NCBI RefSeq assembly: GCF_025961205.1
Contig: NZ_JAOQNH010000001.1
Span: 372,001-436,000 of the forward strand
Source: Azospirillum fermentarium
GTDB lineage: Bacteria; Pseudomonadota; Alphaproteobacteria; Azospirillales; Azospirillaceae
DNA: 64,000 nt
Direction of reading: 5' to 3'
Position numbers and translations under genes: made by a program. The notes under the pieces were generated by a model that saw nothing but the letters and a program-made list of their open reading frames with translations, ran no database searches and was not told the DNA's origin. Positions 44,888 through 53,127 of this stretch are shown here, piece by piece; the first letter of the stretch is position 1; each line of letters opens with the position of its first letter.

Positions 44888-46621
44888 ATGACAATCAACT
44901 ACATATATGGAACATTGGGTAACGACCTTCTTTTTGGATCCAGTGGCGATGACGTCATGACCGGGGAGGCCGGCAACGACACCCTGATTGCCGGGGGCGG
45001 GAACGACAGCCTGTATGGTGGGGACGGCAACGACGACTTGAACGGCCTCGTCGGCAGTGACCTTCTCGACGGCGGTGACGGTATCGATATCGCCTATTTC
45101 GCCAACGCCGAACTCGCCGCCGGGGCCGTCATCCGGCTGGACCTGGGCACCGCCACCTTCACCGGCAGCACGGACGTCTGCACCCTGATCAGCATCGAGA
45201 ACGCCATCGGCACCGAGGGCGACGACACCATCGTCGGCGATGCCGGGGCCAACTGGCTCTACGGCTTCCACGGCAACGACAGCCTGTTCGGCGGCGACGG
45301 CAATGACACCCTGATCGGTGGCACCGGCAATGACAGCCTGTACGGCGGCACCGGCAACGACACCCTGATCGCCGAGGACGGCAACGACAGCCTGTTCGGC
45401 GGCGATGGCAACGACGAGCTGAACGGCGGCAGCGGGCTCAACCTGCTGGACGGCGGCGCCGGCACCGACACCGGCTATTTCGCCAACGCCGCCCACGCCG
45501 CCGGGGCCGTCATCCGGCTGGACCTGGGCACCGCCACCTTCACCGGCAGCACCGACACCGGCACCCTGATCAGCATCGAGAACGCCATCGGCACCGAGGG
45601 GGCCGACACCATCGTCGGCGATGCCGGGGCCAACTGGCTCTATGGCTTCCACGGCAACGACAGCCTGTTCGGCGGCGACGGCAACGACACCCTGCGCGGC
45701 GGCTTGGGGAACGACACCATCGACGGCGGCTCCGGGTTCAACATGGCTTCCTTCATCGACGACACCCTCGGGGCCGCCGTGATCGACCTGGGGCAGCAGC
45801 GGGCCAGCTTCGCCAACGGCGACACGGATACCGTCCGCAACATCCAGCACGTGGTCACCGGCAGTGGCAATGACCTGATCCTCGGAACGAACGCCGCCGA
45901 ACTGTTCGAAGGCCGGGCCGGCAACGACACCCTGATCGCCGGAGACGGCAACGACAGCCTGTACGGCGGGGACGGAAACGACGAACTGAACGGCGGCAGC
46001 GGGCTCAACCTGCTGGACGGCGGCGCCGGCACCGACACCGGCTATTTCGCCAACGCCGCCCACGCCGCCGGGGCCGTCATCCGGCTGGACCTGGGCACCG
46101 CCACCTTCACCGGCAGCACCGACACCGGCACCCTGATCAGCATCGAGAACGCCATCGGCACCGAGGGGGCCGACACCATCGTCGGCGATGCCGGGGCCAA
46201 CTGGCTCTATGGTTTCCACGGCAACGACAGCCTGTTCGGCGGCAACGGCAGCGACACCCTGACGGGGGGCAACGGCGCCGACACCCTGCGCGGCGGACTG
46301 GGAGACGATTTCCTGACCGGCGGTGAGGGAAGCGATTTCTTCCGCTTCGACCGGGCCGACGTTCCCAACATGGTCCAGACGGACCGGATCACCGATTTCC
46401 ACATCGGCGAAGACAAAATCGACTACCGTGACTGGGGTTACAACGTCAACAACAGCAACGGCGATACATACACGTGGTGGAAGTCGGCCGGCGTGCAGAT
46501 CCAGAGCCTGAACGGGGGCGTCAACATCGCCGCCTATGGCGGGGCGTACAACCTGTATCTGGAGAACACGGACTACACGGCCTTCACGGCCGCCGGCTCC
46601 GCCAACTTTCTGTTCCTCTGA
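44888..46621 (+). CDS. RTX calcium-binding repeat protein, type I secreted
   Basis: The 577-residue protein consists almost wholly of GGxGxDxLx nonapeptide repeats, arranged in four or five blocks separated by a linker of about 60 residues (TGYFANAAHAAGAVIRLDLG through TLISIENAIGTEG). It has no N-terminal signal peptide, no enzyme domain and a C-terminal segment of about 100 residues ending in SANFLFL, typical of type I secretion signals. It would fold outside the cell on binding calcium, as an adhesin or surface-layer component. AGCGGAGGA precedes the ATG at 44888. No hlyB/hlyD/tolC genes are adjacent. Confidence 0.9.
   Translation: MTINYIYGTLGNDLLFGSSGDDVMTGEAGNDTLIAGGGNDSLYGGDGNDDLNGLVGSDLLDGGDGIDIAYFANAELAAGAVIRLDLGTATFTGSTDVCTLISIENAIGTEGDDTIVGDAGANWLYGFHGNDSLFGGDGNDTLIGGTGNDSLYGGTGNDTLIAEDGNDSLFGGDGNDELNGGSGLNLLDGGAGTDTGYFANAAHAAGAVIRLDLGTATFTGSTDTGTLISIENAIGTEGADTIVGDAGANWLYGFHGNDSLFGGDGNDTLRGGLGNDTIDGGSGFNMASFIDDTLGAAVIDLGQQRASFANGDTDTVRNIQHVVTGSGNDLILGTNAAELFEGRAGNDTLIAGDGNDSLYGGDGNDELNGGSGLNLLDGGAGTDTGYFANAAHAAGAVIRLDLGTATFTGSTDTGTLISIENAIGTEGADTIVGDAGANWLYGFHGNDSLFGGNGSDTLTGGNGADTLRGGLGDDFLTGGEGSDFFRFDRADVPNMVQTDRITDFHIGEDKIDYRDWGYNVNNSNGDTYTWWKSAGVQIQSLNGGVNIAAYGGAYNLYLENTDYTAFTAAGSANFLFL
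45419..46261 (+). repeat. Near-identical 276-bp direct repeat inside the RTX gene
   Basis: Two copies, 45419-45694 and 45986-46261, are almost identical at the DNA level and start 567 bp apart (189 codons), so the frame is kept. A third, more diverged copy lies at about 45060-45312. This suggests recent internal duplication. Confidence 0.85.
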
Positions 46622-46647
46622 CCGGGGCGCGGGGCGTGCCGGCTTTT

Positions 46648-48051
46648 CTATACCGGCAGCACCACCGTCACCCGCAGCCCCCCCTCCTCCCGGTTGGTCA
46701 GCGTGATGTCGCCGCCGTGGCCGCGCACGATGGTGCGGGCGGTGGCAAGCCCCAGCCCCACGCCGCCGGTGTCGCGGCTGCGCGACCGTTCCAGGCGGTA
46801 GAAGGGGGCGAAGACCTTTTCGAACTCCGTCTCCGGGATGCCGGGGCCGTCGTCGTCGATGTCCACCCGCGCGGTGCCGTCCGCCCGCCCCAGCCGCACC
46901 CGCACCGCGCCGCCATAGGCGATCGCGTTGTCGATCAGGTTGGCGAAGGCCCGGCGCAGCGCCACCGGGCGCCCCTGCACCGTCACGTGCGACGGCCCGT
47001 CGAAGGCGGCACTCTGCCCGGCGTCCTCGCGGTCGTCGCACAGGCTTTGCAGCAGGGCCGCCAGATCCAGCGGCCCGCGCGGCTCGTGCCGGGCGTCGTC
47101 GCGGGCGAACGCCAGGGTGGCGTTGACCATGGCTTCCATCTCATCCAGGTCGGCCAGCATCTTGCGCTGCATCTCCTCGTCCTCCACCAGCTCGGCACGC
47201 AGGCGCAGGCGGGTCAGGGGGGTGCGAAGGTCGTGGCTCATGGCCGCCACCATCTGGGTGCGGTCGGCGACGAAGCGGCGCAGGCGTTCCTGCATCCGGT
47301 TGAAGGCGCGGGTGGCGGCGCGCAGCTCCATCGGCCCGACCTCCGGCAGCGGCTCGGCCTCCCCATCCACGCCCAGCCGTTCGGCGGCACCGGCAAAGCG
47401 GGCCAGGGGAGCGGTGATGCGCCGTCCGGCCCACAGGGACACCAGCGTGATGACGGCGGCGATACCCCCCATCCACAGCACGAAGCGCACCAGCCGGAAC
47501 GCGCCTTCAACCGGGTCTCCGGTGGTGAACAGCAGCCACGAGCCGTCGGAAAGTTGCACCGACAGGCGGAACCGCTCCGACCATCGCGGCTCGTCGCGGG
47601 GCGGCGGCGGGGGAGAGAGCGGCCCGGCGGTCAGCGGCCCCGGCTGAGGGTCGAGGAAGGAGCGGTCGCTGCGCATCTCCACGATCACCGCGCGGTCGGA
47701 ATCGTTCAGGGCGACGCGCAGGCGGCGGATCAGGTATTCCGCCCCCATGCCCTGGTGCCGGTGTTCGAACCGGGGCGGGTCGCGCCGCCATTCCACCCGC
47801 AGCACCGGGTCGTCGATGGCCCCCACCACCCGCTTGCGGTCGGAGACCGGCACGGTTTCCACAAGCTGGGCGATGGAGGTGACGCGCTGGATCAGCACCT
47901 TGGGCCCATGGGGCGGCGGCGGCGCCTCCCCCCGGTCGGTCAGATAGATCAGCGCGCTGACCATCTGGGTCAGCAGCAGCGCCACCACCACGGTCAGGGC
48001 CGTGCGGGCGGCGATGCTGTCCGGCAGCAGCCGGCGCAGAACGGTTCTCAT
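46648..48051 (-). CDS. EnvZ-like sensor histidine kinase
   Basis: The 467-residue kinase has two membrane helices (about 15-40 and 195-215) around a periplasmic sensor of about 155 residues with a PPPPP stretch. A HAMP linker, the H-box MSHDLRTPLTRLRLR (EnvZ type) and a C-terminal ATPase domain (NLIDNAIAYG, DDDGPGIP, GVGLGLATARTI) follow. It pairs with the regulator encoded 4 bp overlapping upstream in the operon. A Spy-like gene is divergent, so it may sense envelope stress. It converges with the RTX gene. Confidence 0.92.
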   Translation of the reverse strand: MRTVLRRLLPDSIAARTALTVVVALLLTQMVSALIYLTDRGEAPPPPHGPKVLIQRVTSIAQLVETVPVSDRKRVVGAIDDPVLRVEWRRDPPRFEHRHQGMGAEYLIRRLRVALNDSDRAVIVEMRSDRSFLDPQPGPLTAGPLSPPPPPRDEPRWSERFRLSVQLSDGSWLLFTTGDPVEGAFRLVRFVLWMGGIAAVITLVSLWAGRRITAPLARFAGAAERLGVDGEAEPLPEVGPMELRAATRAFNRMQERLRRFVADRTQMVAAMSHDLRTPLTRLRLRAELVEDEEMQRKMLADLDEMEAMVNATLAFARDDARHEPRGPLDLAALLQSLCDDREDAGQSAAFDGPSHVTVQGRPVALRRAFANLIDNAIAYGGAVRVRLGRADGTARVDIDDDGPGIPETEFEKVFAPFYRLERSRSRDTGGVGLGLATARTIVRGHGGDITLTNREEGGLRVTVVLPV

Positions 48052-48779
48052 GCTCCCGCCGTCACCGTGGGCGTGAAAAGATAGCCGCCGCCGCGCACCG
48101 TCTTGATAAAGGCGGGGTCGGCGGGGTCCGGTTCGATCTTGCGCCGCAGGCGGCTGACCTGCACGTCGATGGAGCGGTCGAACGGCACCGCCGCCCGCCC
48201 GCGCGCCAGATCGAGAAGCTGGTCGCGGGTCAGCACCCGCTGGGGATGCTCGGCAAAGGCCACCAGCAGGTCGTATTCCCCCGCCGACAACTGCACCAGC
48301 ACCCCATCGGGGGAATGAAGCTCGCGCTTGGCCAGATTGAGCGCCCATCCCTCGAACCGCAGGGTCTTGCCGTCGCCGCCGCCACCCACCGGCTGGGGTG
48401 TGCCGCCGGCCCGGCGCAGCACCGCCTTGATGCGCGCCAGCAGCTCGCGCGGGCTGAAGGGTTTGGCCAGATAATCGTCGGCCCCCATCTCAAGCCCGAC
48501 GATGCGGTCGGCCTCGTCCCCCATGGCGGTCAGCATGATGATGGGGGTGGGCGGCCCCGGCTGGGCGCGCAGGCGGCGGCACAGGGACAGCCCGTCCTCT
48601 CCCGGCAGCATCAGGTCGAGGACGATCAGGTCCACCCGCGCCGATTCCAGCACGCGGGCCATCTCCGCCCCGTCGCGGGCGGCGGTGACGCGAAAGCCGT
48701 GGCGGGTCAGGAACTGGGAAATCAGCGAACGGATTTCCCGGTCGTCGTCCACGACCAAGAGATGAGGTGTGCGGTCCAT
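48048..48779 (-). CDS. OmpR-family response regulator
   Basis: The 243-residue protein has a receiver domain (VVDDDREIR, phosphoacceptor Asp in LIVLDLMLPGEDG, Lys in DDYLAKPFSPREL) and a C-terminal winged helix ending RSIDVQVSRLRRKIEPDPADPAFIKTVRGGGYLF. It closely resembles OmpR. It forms an operon with the kinase. The GTAAC-N5-GTAAC element just upstream of it is a good candidate binding site for control of itself and of the divergent Spy-like gene. Confidence 0.94.
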   Translation of the reverse strand: MDRTPHLLVVDDDREIRSLISQFLTRHGFRVTAARDGAEMARVLESARVDLIVLDLMLPGEDGLSLCRRLRAQPGPPTPIIMLTAMGDEADRIVGLEMGADDYLAKPFSPRELLARIKAVLRRAGGTPQPVGGGGDGKTLRFEGWALNLAKRELHSPDGVLVQLSAGEYDLLVAFAEHPQRVLTRDQLLDLARGRAAVPFDRSIDVQVSRLRRKIEPDPADPAFIKTVRGGGYLFTPTVTAGA

Positions 48780-48824
48780 GGCCCCATTGTCGCCGCGGGG
48801 CCCGCCGGGGTTAAGGGGAAAAAT

Positions 48825-48839
48825 GTAACGGCGCGTAAC
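48825..48839. promoter_or_regulatory. CpxR-like box (GTAAC-N5-GTAAC)
   Basis: Two GTAAC pentamers are exactly 10 bp apart, the spacing of the enterobacterial CpxR box GTAAA-N5-GTAAA. A third, inverted copy (GTTAC) lies at 48863-48867. The site is between the OmpR-type regulator and the Spy-like gene. Confidence 0.55.
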
Positions 48840-49022
48840 GGACCCGGCGGCTGAAACAGACTGTTACCAAAAGCCGGGTTTCCCGACATCAACCGGCAAA
48901 GTTCGTGAGCCAGGATCAGGTCATCGGGAACGGCGGCCCCCACGGCAACACCAGCCGGACGGTGAAACGGCCCCGGTCCCCAACGGAACACACGGGAACA
49001 GTCTTCCTTGAGGAGTATGGAC

Positions 49023-49607
49023 ATGAAACGCGCTTTCTTCGCCTCCGCCGCCGTGGCGCTCGGTCTGGCCGTTGCCATCCCCGCCGTGGCGCAGCAGGCC
49101 GGAACCCCGGCGCCGAAAGCCGGCCCCCAGGCCCATTTCGCCCGCATGTGCGAGGATCACGAGGCGTTCCTGGCCGGCAAGCTGGCCTTTGCCGAGAAGA
49201 AGCTGAAGATCACCGACGCGCAGAAGGCCGCCTGGACCAAGTTCGCCGACGCCGCCCGCGCGTCGCAGGCGCCGATGGCCAAGTTCTGCACCGACTACAA
49301 GGACAAGCCGGCCCCCGCCGCCCTGCCCGACCGTCTGGACCGCATCCAGGCCATGGCGACCGTGCATCAGCAGACGCTGGCCCAGATCGTCCCGGCGGCC
49401 AAGGAACTCTATGCCCAGCTCACGCCCGACCAGCAGAAGACCGCCGACCGGCTGCTGCCGGGCCGCGGAATGGGGCACGAGGGCATGATGGGCGGCCATC
49501 GCGGCGGCCCGGACGGCGGCCCCGGCCATCACGGCGGCCCCGGCCCGATGAAGGGTCCGAACCCGCCGGCCCCGCCCGCGGCCCCCGCCCCCGGTCAGCC
49601 GGGCTGA
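49023..49607 (+). CDS. Spy/CpxP-like periplasmic LTXXQ-type protein
   Basis: The 194-residue protein has a signal peptide (residues 1-24, AVAQQ cleavage) and a helical body with the motif LYAQLTPDQQKTADRL, the LTxxQ signature of Spy/CpxP chaperones. It ends in a Gly/Pro/His/Met-rich tail (GMGHEGMMGGHRGG) that might bind metal. In enterobacteria, Spy is a periplasmic chaperone induced by envelope stress through CpxR or BaeR. Here the two-component genes lie divergently. GAGGAG precedes the ATG at 49023. Confidence 0.85.
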   Translation: MKRAFFASAAVALGLAVAIPAVAQQAGTPAPKAGPQAHFARMCEDHEAFLAGKLAFAEKKLKITDAQKAAWTKFADAARASQAPMAKFCTDYKDKPAPAALPDRLDRIQAMATVHQQTLAQIVPAAKELYAQLTPDQQKTADRLLPGRGMGHEGMMGGHRGGPDGGPGHHGGPGPMKGPNPPAPPAAPAPGQPG

Positions 49608-49645
49608 CGCCCTGCCGCCGACGCCCCGGCCGGGCACGGCCCCCG

Positions 49646-49683
49646 CCATTCCCCCCGGCCCCCTCTTGGGCCGGGGGGAATGG
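49646..49683 (+). terminator. Long hairpin after the Spy-like gene
   Basis: A perfect 16-bp stem (CCATTCCCCCCGGCCC and its complement) with a 6-nt loop begins 38 bp after the stop. There is only a weak T-run, but the length suggests a terminator that also shields fic. Confidence 0.75.
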
Positions 49684-49714
49684 CGTTTGGGGAGGACGCA
49701 TTGGCGGCACCGCC

Positions 49715-49806
49715 GACATGTTCGCGACACGGGGATTTCTCGAACACGTCGGGAGGATATGTTAAGAAAACAGCTTATTTCGAACATATCCGGTCGCACA
49801 TGTTAA
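49715..49806. promoter_or_regulatory. Array of alternating 10-bp half-sites before fic
   Basis: Five copies of a GAYATGTTMR-like half-site alternate in direction: GACATGTTCG (49715), inverted CGAACACGTC (49741), GATATGTTAA (49756), inverted CGAACATATC (49781) and CACATGTTAA (49797). Forward copies are exactly 41 bp apart and reverse copies 40 bp. The last one covers the fic start codon. It is a likely operator array, perhaps bound by the Fic protein's own winged-helix domain. Confidence 0.6.
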
Positions 49807-50894
49807 AGCCGTCCTACACCCTTCCCCCGCTCCCGCCGCCGATGGAATTAGAGACGAAGGCCGTGTTGCGGACAGCGGCAGAAGCACACCGCTATTTGGC
49901 GGAGGTCAAGGGATTGGCCGCCGCCATTCCGAACCAGGGAATCCTGATCGACACCCTGTCCCTTCAGGAAGCGAAGGCAAGTTCGGAGATCGAAAACATC
50001 GTCACGACCCAGGACGAACTGTTTCAGGCGGATCTTTTCCCCGAAGGGCCACGCTCAGCGGCGGCAAAAGAAGTCGCACTCTACCGCGATGCCTTGAAGC
50101 TGGGCTTCAACGCGATGCATGATTCCGACGGGCTGATCACGAACAATACCCTGATCGCCATGTTCCAGACGCTGAAGCGGACGACGGGTGAATTCCGCAC
50201 CACCCCCGGAACCGCGCTGAAGAACGACCGGACGGGTGAGATCGTTTACGTCCCGCCCCAAGACGGTCGGGACATCATCGCCCACATGACGGCGCTGGAA
50301 CGTTTCATCAATGACGACAGCCTGTCGGACCTGGACCCGCTGGTCAAAATGGCGGTGATTCATCACCAATTCGAAAGCATTCATCCCTTCCCGGACGGTA
50401 ACGGACGGTTGGGGCGTATCTTGAACGTGCTTTATCTGACCCGAGTCGGATTGCTGGATATCCCTGTTCTCTATCTCAGCCGCGCCATCACGGGCAGCAA
50501 GGGCGAATACTACCGCCTGCTCCAGGCTGTGCGCGACGACGGTGCATGGGAAGCGTGGGTGCTCTATATGCTGCGCGCCGTCGCCTCAACGTCCCGCACG
50601 ACACTGGAGTTGATCGACGGTGTGCGCGGCCAAATGGCGGACTACAAGCACCGCATCCGCCGAGACATGCCGAAGCTCTATTCCCAGGATCTGCTGAACA
50701 ACCTGTTCCGCCATCCCTATACACGGATCGATTTTCTGCAAAACGATCTGGATATCACCCGCCAGACCGCCGCCCGCTATCTGGATCAGTTGGCGGATGC
50801 CGGATTCGTCAAGAAGCATCAGGCCGGGCGGAACAATTACTACATCAACACCAGCCTGATTGCCCTGTTCATGCGGGTTTCGGACGGCATGTGA
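49800..50894 (+). CDS. Fic-domain protein with C-terminal winged helix
   Basis: The 364-residue protein has the Fic motif HPFPDGNGRLGR (His195), so it should be an active AMP transferase. An N-terminal inhibitory helix motif S-x-x-x-E-N is present (residues 61-66, in SSEIEN), the class II self-inhibited type. The C-terminal 60-70 residues (DFLQNDLDITRQTAARYLDQLADAGFV) form a helix-turn-helix. Targets are unknown. The ATG at 49800 has no good ribosome-binding site, and a 15-codon reading frame (49759-49806) with a GGGAGG before it ends across this ATG. Base composition is lower in GC than neighbours. Confidence 0.9.
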   Translation: MLKPSYTLPPLPPPMELETKAVLRTAAEAHRYLAEVKGLAAAIPNQGILIDTLSLQEAKASSEIENIVTTQDELFQADLFPEGPRSAAAKEVALYRDALKLGFNAMHDSDGLITNNTLIAMFQTLKRTTGEFRTTPGTALKNDRTGEIVYVPPQDGRDIIAHMTALERFINDDSLSDLDPLVKMAVIHHQFESIHPFPDGNGRLGRILNVLYLTRVGLLDIPVLYLSRAITGSKGEYYRLLQAVRDDGAWEAWVLYMLRAVASTSRTTLELIDGVRGQMADYKHRIRRDMPKLYSQDLLNNLFRHPYTRIDFLQNDLDITRQTAARYLDQLADAGFVKKHQAGRNNYYINTSLIALFMRVSDGM

Positions 50895-50942
50895 CGCCCC
50901 TGTCACCGGAAAAGCCAGGGGCGCACTGCGTCCAAAGGGCCG

Positions 50943-51962
50943 TTACGCCCCCGGAACGCCCTTGCTGGTGGAATATTCGAAGTGCAGCGCCTCGCCCGGA
51001 TGGACCAGGGCGTGGACGGCGTGGGCGGCCTGGGCCGCTTCGGCGAAGCCGCACAGGATCAGCTTCAGCTTGCCCGGATAATGGGCGATGTCGCCGATGG
51101 CGAAGACACCGGGCGCGCTGGTGGCGCCCGTACGGGGATCGACCGTGATGTGGGCCTTGTCCAGGTTCAGGCCCCACTCGGCGATCGGCCCCAGATTCAT
51201 CGACAGCCCGAAGAAGGCCAGCAGCGCATCGGCGGGCAGCGCCTTTTCCACCCCGTCCAGGGTGGCGACGCGCACGGCGGTCAACTGCCCCTCAGCACCG
51301 TCCAGGCCGGAGAGCTGGTAGGGCACCACCATCTCCACCTTGCCCTCGCGCACCAGCGCGTCCATGCGGGCCACGCTTTCCGGGGCGGCGCGGAACTTGG
51401 GCCGGCGGTGGACCACCGAGACCTTTTCCGCCACGTCGGCCAGCGACAGGGTCCAGTCAACGGCGGAATCGCCGCCGCCGGCGATCACCACCCGCTTGCC
51501 GGCGAAATCCTGGCGGCGGCGCACCATGTAGTGCACCGATTTCCCCTCGAACGCTTCCAGCCCGTCCAGCGGCGGGCGGTTGGGACCGAAGGCGCCGCAG
51601 CCGGCGGCGATGATGACGGCCTTCGACTCGATCACCGTGCCGGTGCTGGTTTCCAGCCGCCAGCCACCGTCCGCCGTGGGGGCCAGGGTCTGCACTTGCT
51701 GGCCCAGATGATAGGTGGGGGAGAAGGGGGCGGCCTGTTCCGCCAGCCGGTCGATCAGGTCGGCGGCCAGGATCGACGGGTGGCCGGGGATGTCGTAGAT
51801 CGGCTTTTCCGGGTAGAGGGCCGAGCACTGCCCGCCCACCATGTCGAGCGCGTCCACCACATGGCAGGACATTTTCAGCATCCCGCACTCGAAAACGGCG
51901 AACAGCCCCACGGGGCCGGCGCCGATAATGGCGACATCGGTGCGGTGAACGGTGGCGGACAT
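50943..51962 (-). CDS. Ferredoxin--NADP reductase, thioredoxin-reductase-like type
   Basis: The 339-residue flavoprotein has an FAD-binding GAGPVGLFAVFECGM near the start, the signature GGQCSALYPEKPIYDIPG, and an NADPH loop VIAGGGDSAVDW near the middle. It lacks the redox-active CxxC of thioredoxin reductases, so it matches the YumC-type ferredoxin-NADP reductases. The ATG at 51962 follows GAGGGG. It supplies electrons to or from ferredoxin, for example for nitrogen fixation or iron-sulfur enzymes; the partner is not in the window. Confidence 0.92.
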   Translation of the reverse strand: MSATVHRTDVAIIGAGPVGLFAVFECGMLKMSCHVVDALDMVGGQCSALYPEKPIYDIPGHPSILAADLIDRLAEQAAPFSPTYHLGQQVQTLAPTADGGWRLETSTGTVIESKAVIIAAGCGAFGPNRPPLDGLEAFEGKSVHYMVRRRQDFAGKRVVIAGGGDSAVDWTLSLADVAEKVSVVHRRPKFRAAPESVARMDALVREGKVEMVVPYQLSGLDGAEGQLTAVRVATLDGVEKALPADALLAFFGLSMNLGPIAEWGLNLDKAHITVDPRTGATSAPGVFAIGDIAHYPGKLKLILCGFAEAAQAAHAVHALVHPGEALHFEYSTSKGVPGA

Positions 51963-52176
51963 GGGAAAACCCCTCGGCACAGGCCATGGCAAAAGGTTGC
52001 GGTGCCGTTTCTATGTCCCCTTTGGCGCCCGCGTTCAACCACACTGGCCTTGTGGTCTTTACGGATGCACGGATTTTTCAACGTGTGGCGTTGTTGAGCT
52101 TGACCTGTTGCTTATTCAATCCAGAATAAAGTTTCCTCCCCCGCTCCCCCTGGCCCCACAAGGCGGAAAGGCACCG

Positions 52177-52578
52177 ATGAAGGAATTGCGCTGCCTTGTC
52201 TTCAAGGATCAGGAGGTGATGAAGGCCGTCACCGAACGGCGGCGGCGGCGGGGCGACCCGATGCCGGCCGAGAGCGTCACCGCGGTCAGCTACCTGACCG
52301 GCGACGGCGGGGTTCTGACCTGCCTGCACCTGGACGGCGGTGAAACCCTGGTGCTGCCGGCCGACGAGGTGCTGGGCGCCCTGGTGTCCCATTGCAAGAA
52401 CCGGCATGTGCCCCTGCCCGCCGACTCGGACAAATCCCTCTATGTCATCCGCGGCACGCTGGCGTTGATGATCACCATCAATTTCAACAAGCCGGTGCGG
52501 ATGATCCCCATCGACGCTCACGCCGCCGGGTCCACGGTCCCGCCGGCACCCCAGCCGCGGCGGCGGATGGTGGCCTGA
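52177..52578 (+). CDS. Hypothetical protein
   Basis: The 133-residue protein was not recognised. It has a basic patch (RRRRRGDP, residues 17-25), a beta-rich centre (GGETLVLPADEVLGALVSHCKNRHVPLP) and a tail rich in Pro and Arg. There is no signal peptide or membrane helix. The ATG at 52177 has AAGGCGGAAAG upstream. It lies 63 bp before tsaE in the same direction and may be its first operon gene. Confidence 0.65.
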   Translation: MKELRCLVFKDQEVMKAVTERRRRRGDPMPAESVTAVSYLTGDGGVLTCLHLDGGETLVLPADEVLGALVSHCKNRHVPLPADSDKSLYVIRGTLALMITINFNKPVRMIPIDAHAAGSTVPPAPQPRRRMVA

Positions 52579-52641
52579 CGCCCGTTTTTTGCACGCATTC
52601 CGTCTTGCGGGCGGCGGGCGGCTTCCGCACAATCCGCGGCC

Positions 52642-53127
52642 ATGGCCGACCCTGCATTCACCCGCACCCTGACCCTGCCCGACGAGGCCGCCACCACGGC
52701 GTTGGCCCGTGCCATTGCCCCGTGTCTGCGCGCGGGTGACGCGATGGCGCTGCGCGGCGACCTTGGCGCCGGAAAGACCGCCTTCGCCCGCGCGCTCATC
52801 CGCGCCCTGTGCGGAGAGGAGACCGAGGTGCCGTCGCCCACCTTCACCCTGGTGCAGATGTACGACGCCCCGGATTTCAGCCTGTGGCACTTCGACCTCT
52901 ACCGCCTGTCCGGCCCGGACGAGGTGTACGAGGTGGGATGGGACGAAGCGCGCGAGGGGGTGGCGCTGGTGGAATGGCCCGAACGCCTGGGCCCGCTGCT
53001 GCCCGCCGGGCGGCTGGACCTGACGCTGACCATCACCGGCCCCGGTGCCGCGGGGGAGGAGGCGCGCCGCGCCACCCTGTCCGGCCCCGCGCGGTGGGCC
53101 GAACGGCTGGCCGGGGCGCTGCCGTGA
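52642..53127 (+). CDS. tsaE: tRNA threonylcarbamoyladenosine biosynthesis ATPase TsaE
   Basis: The 161-residue protein has the Walker A LRGDLGAGKTAFARALI (about residues 37-53) and the family blocks PSPTFTLVQMY and LWHFDLYRLSGPDEVYEVGW. With TsaB and TsaD it makes the t6A modification of tRNAs reading ANN codons. Its final bases overlap the GTG start of the next gene (GTGA). The order tsaE-amgK-murU-addB is typical of alphaproteobacteria. Confidence 0.95.
   Translation: MADPAFTRTLTLPDEAATTALARAIAPCLRAGDAMALRGDLGAGKTAFARALIRALCGEETEVPSPTFTLVQMYDAPDFSLWHFDLYRLSGPDEVYEVGWDEAREGVALVEWPERLGPLLPAGRLDLTLTITGPGAAGEEARRATLSGPARWAERLAGALP

Noticed and set aside
45060..46261. Possible CRISPR or satellite array
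   Set aside because: The repeats lie in frame inside a coding RTX gene and lack constant spacers; no cas genes are present.
44873..47041. Long minus-strand frame opposite the RTX gene
   Set aside because: Its apparent repeats mirror the RTX nonapeptide repeats on the plus strand; there is no start context or known family.
49759..49806. 15-codon leader peptide gene before fic
   Set aside because: Its GGGAGG is only 2 bp from the ATG, too close for good initiation; it is kept as a note in the fic entry and not called as a gene.
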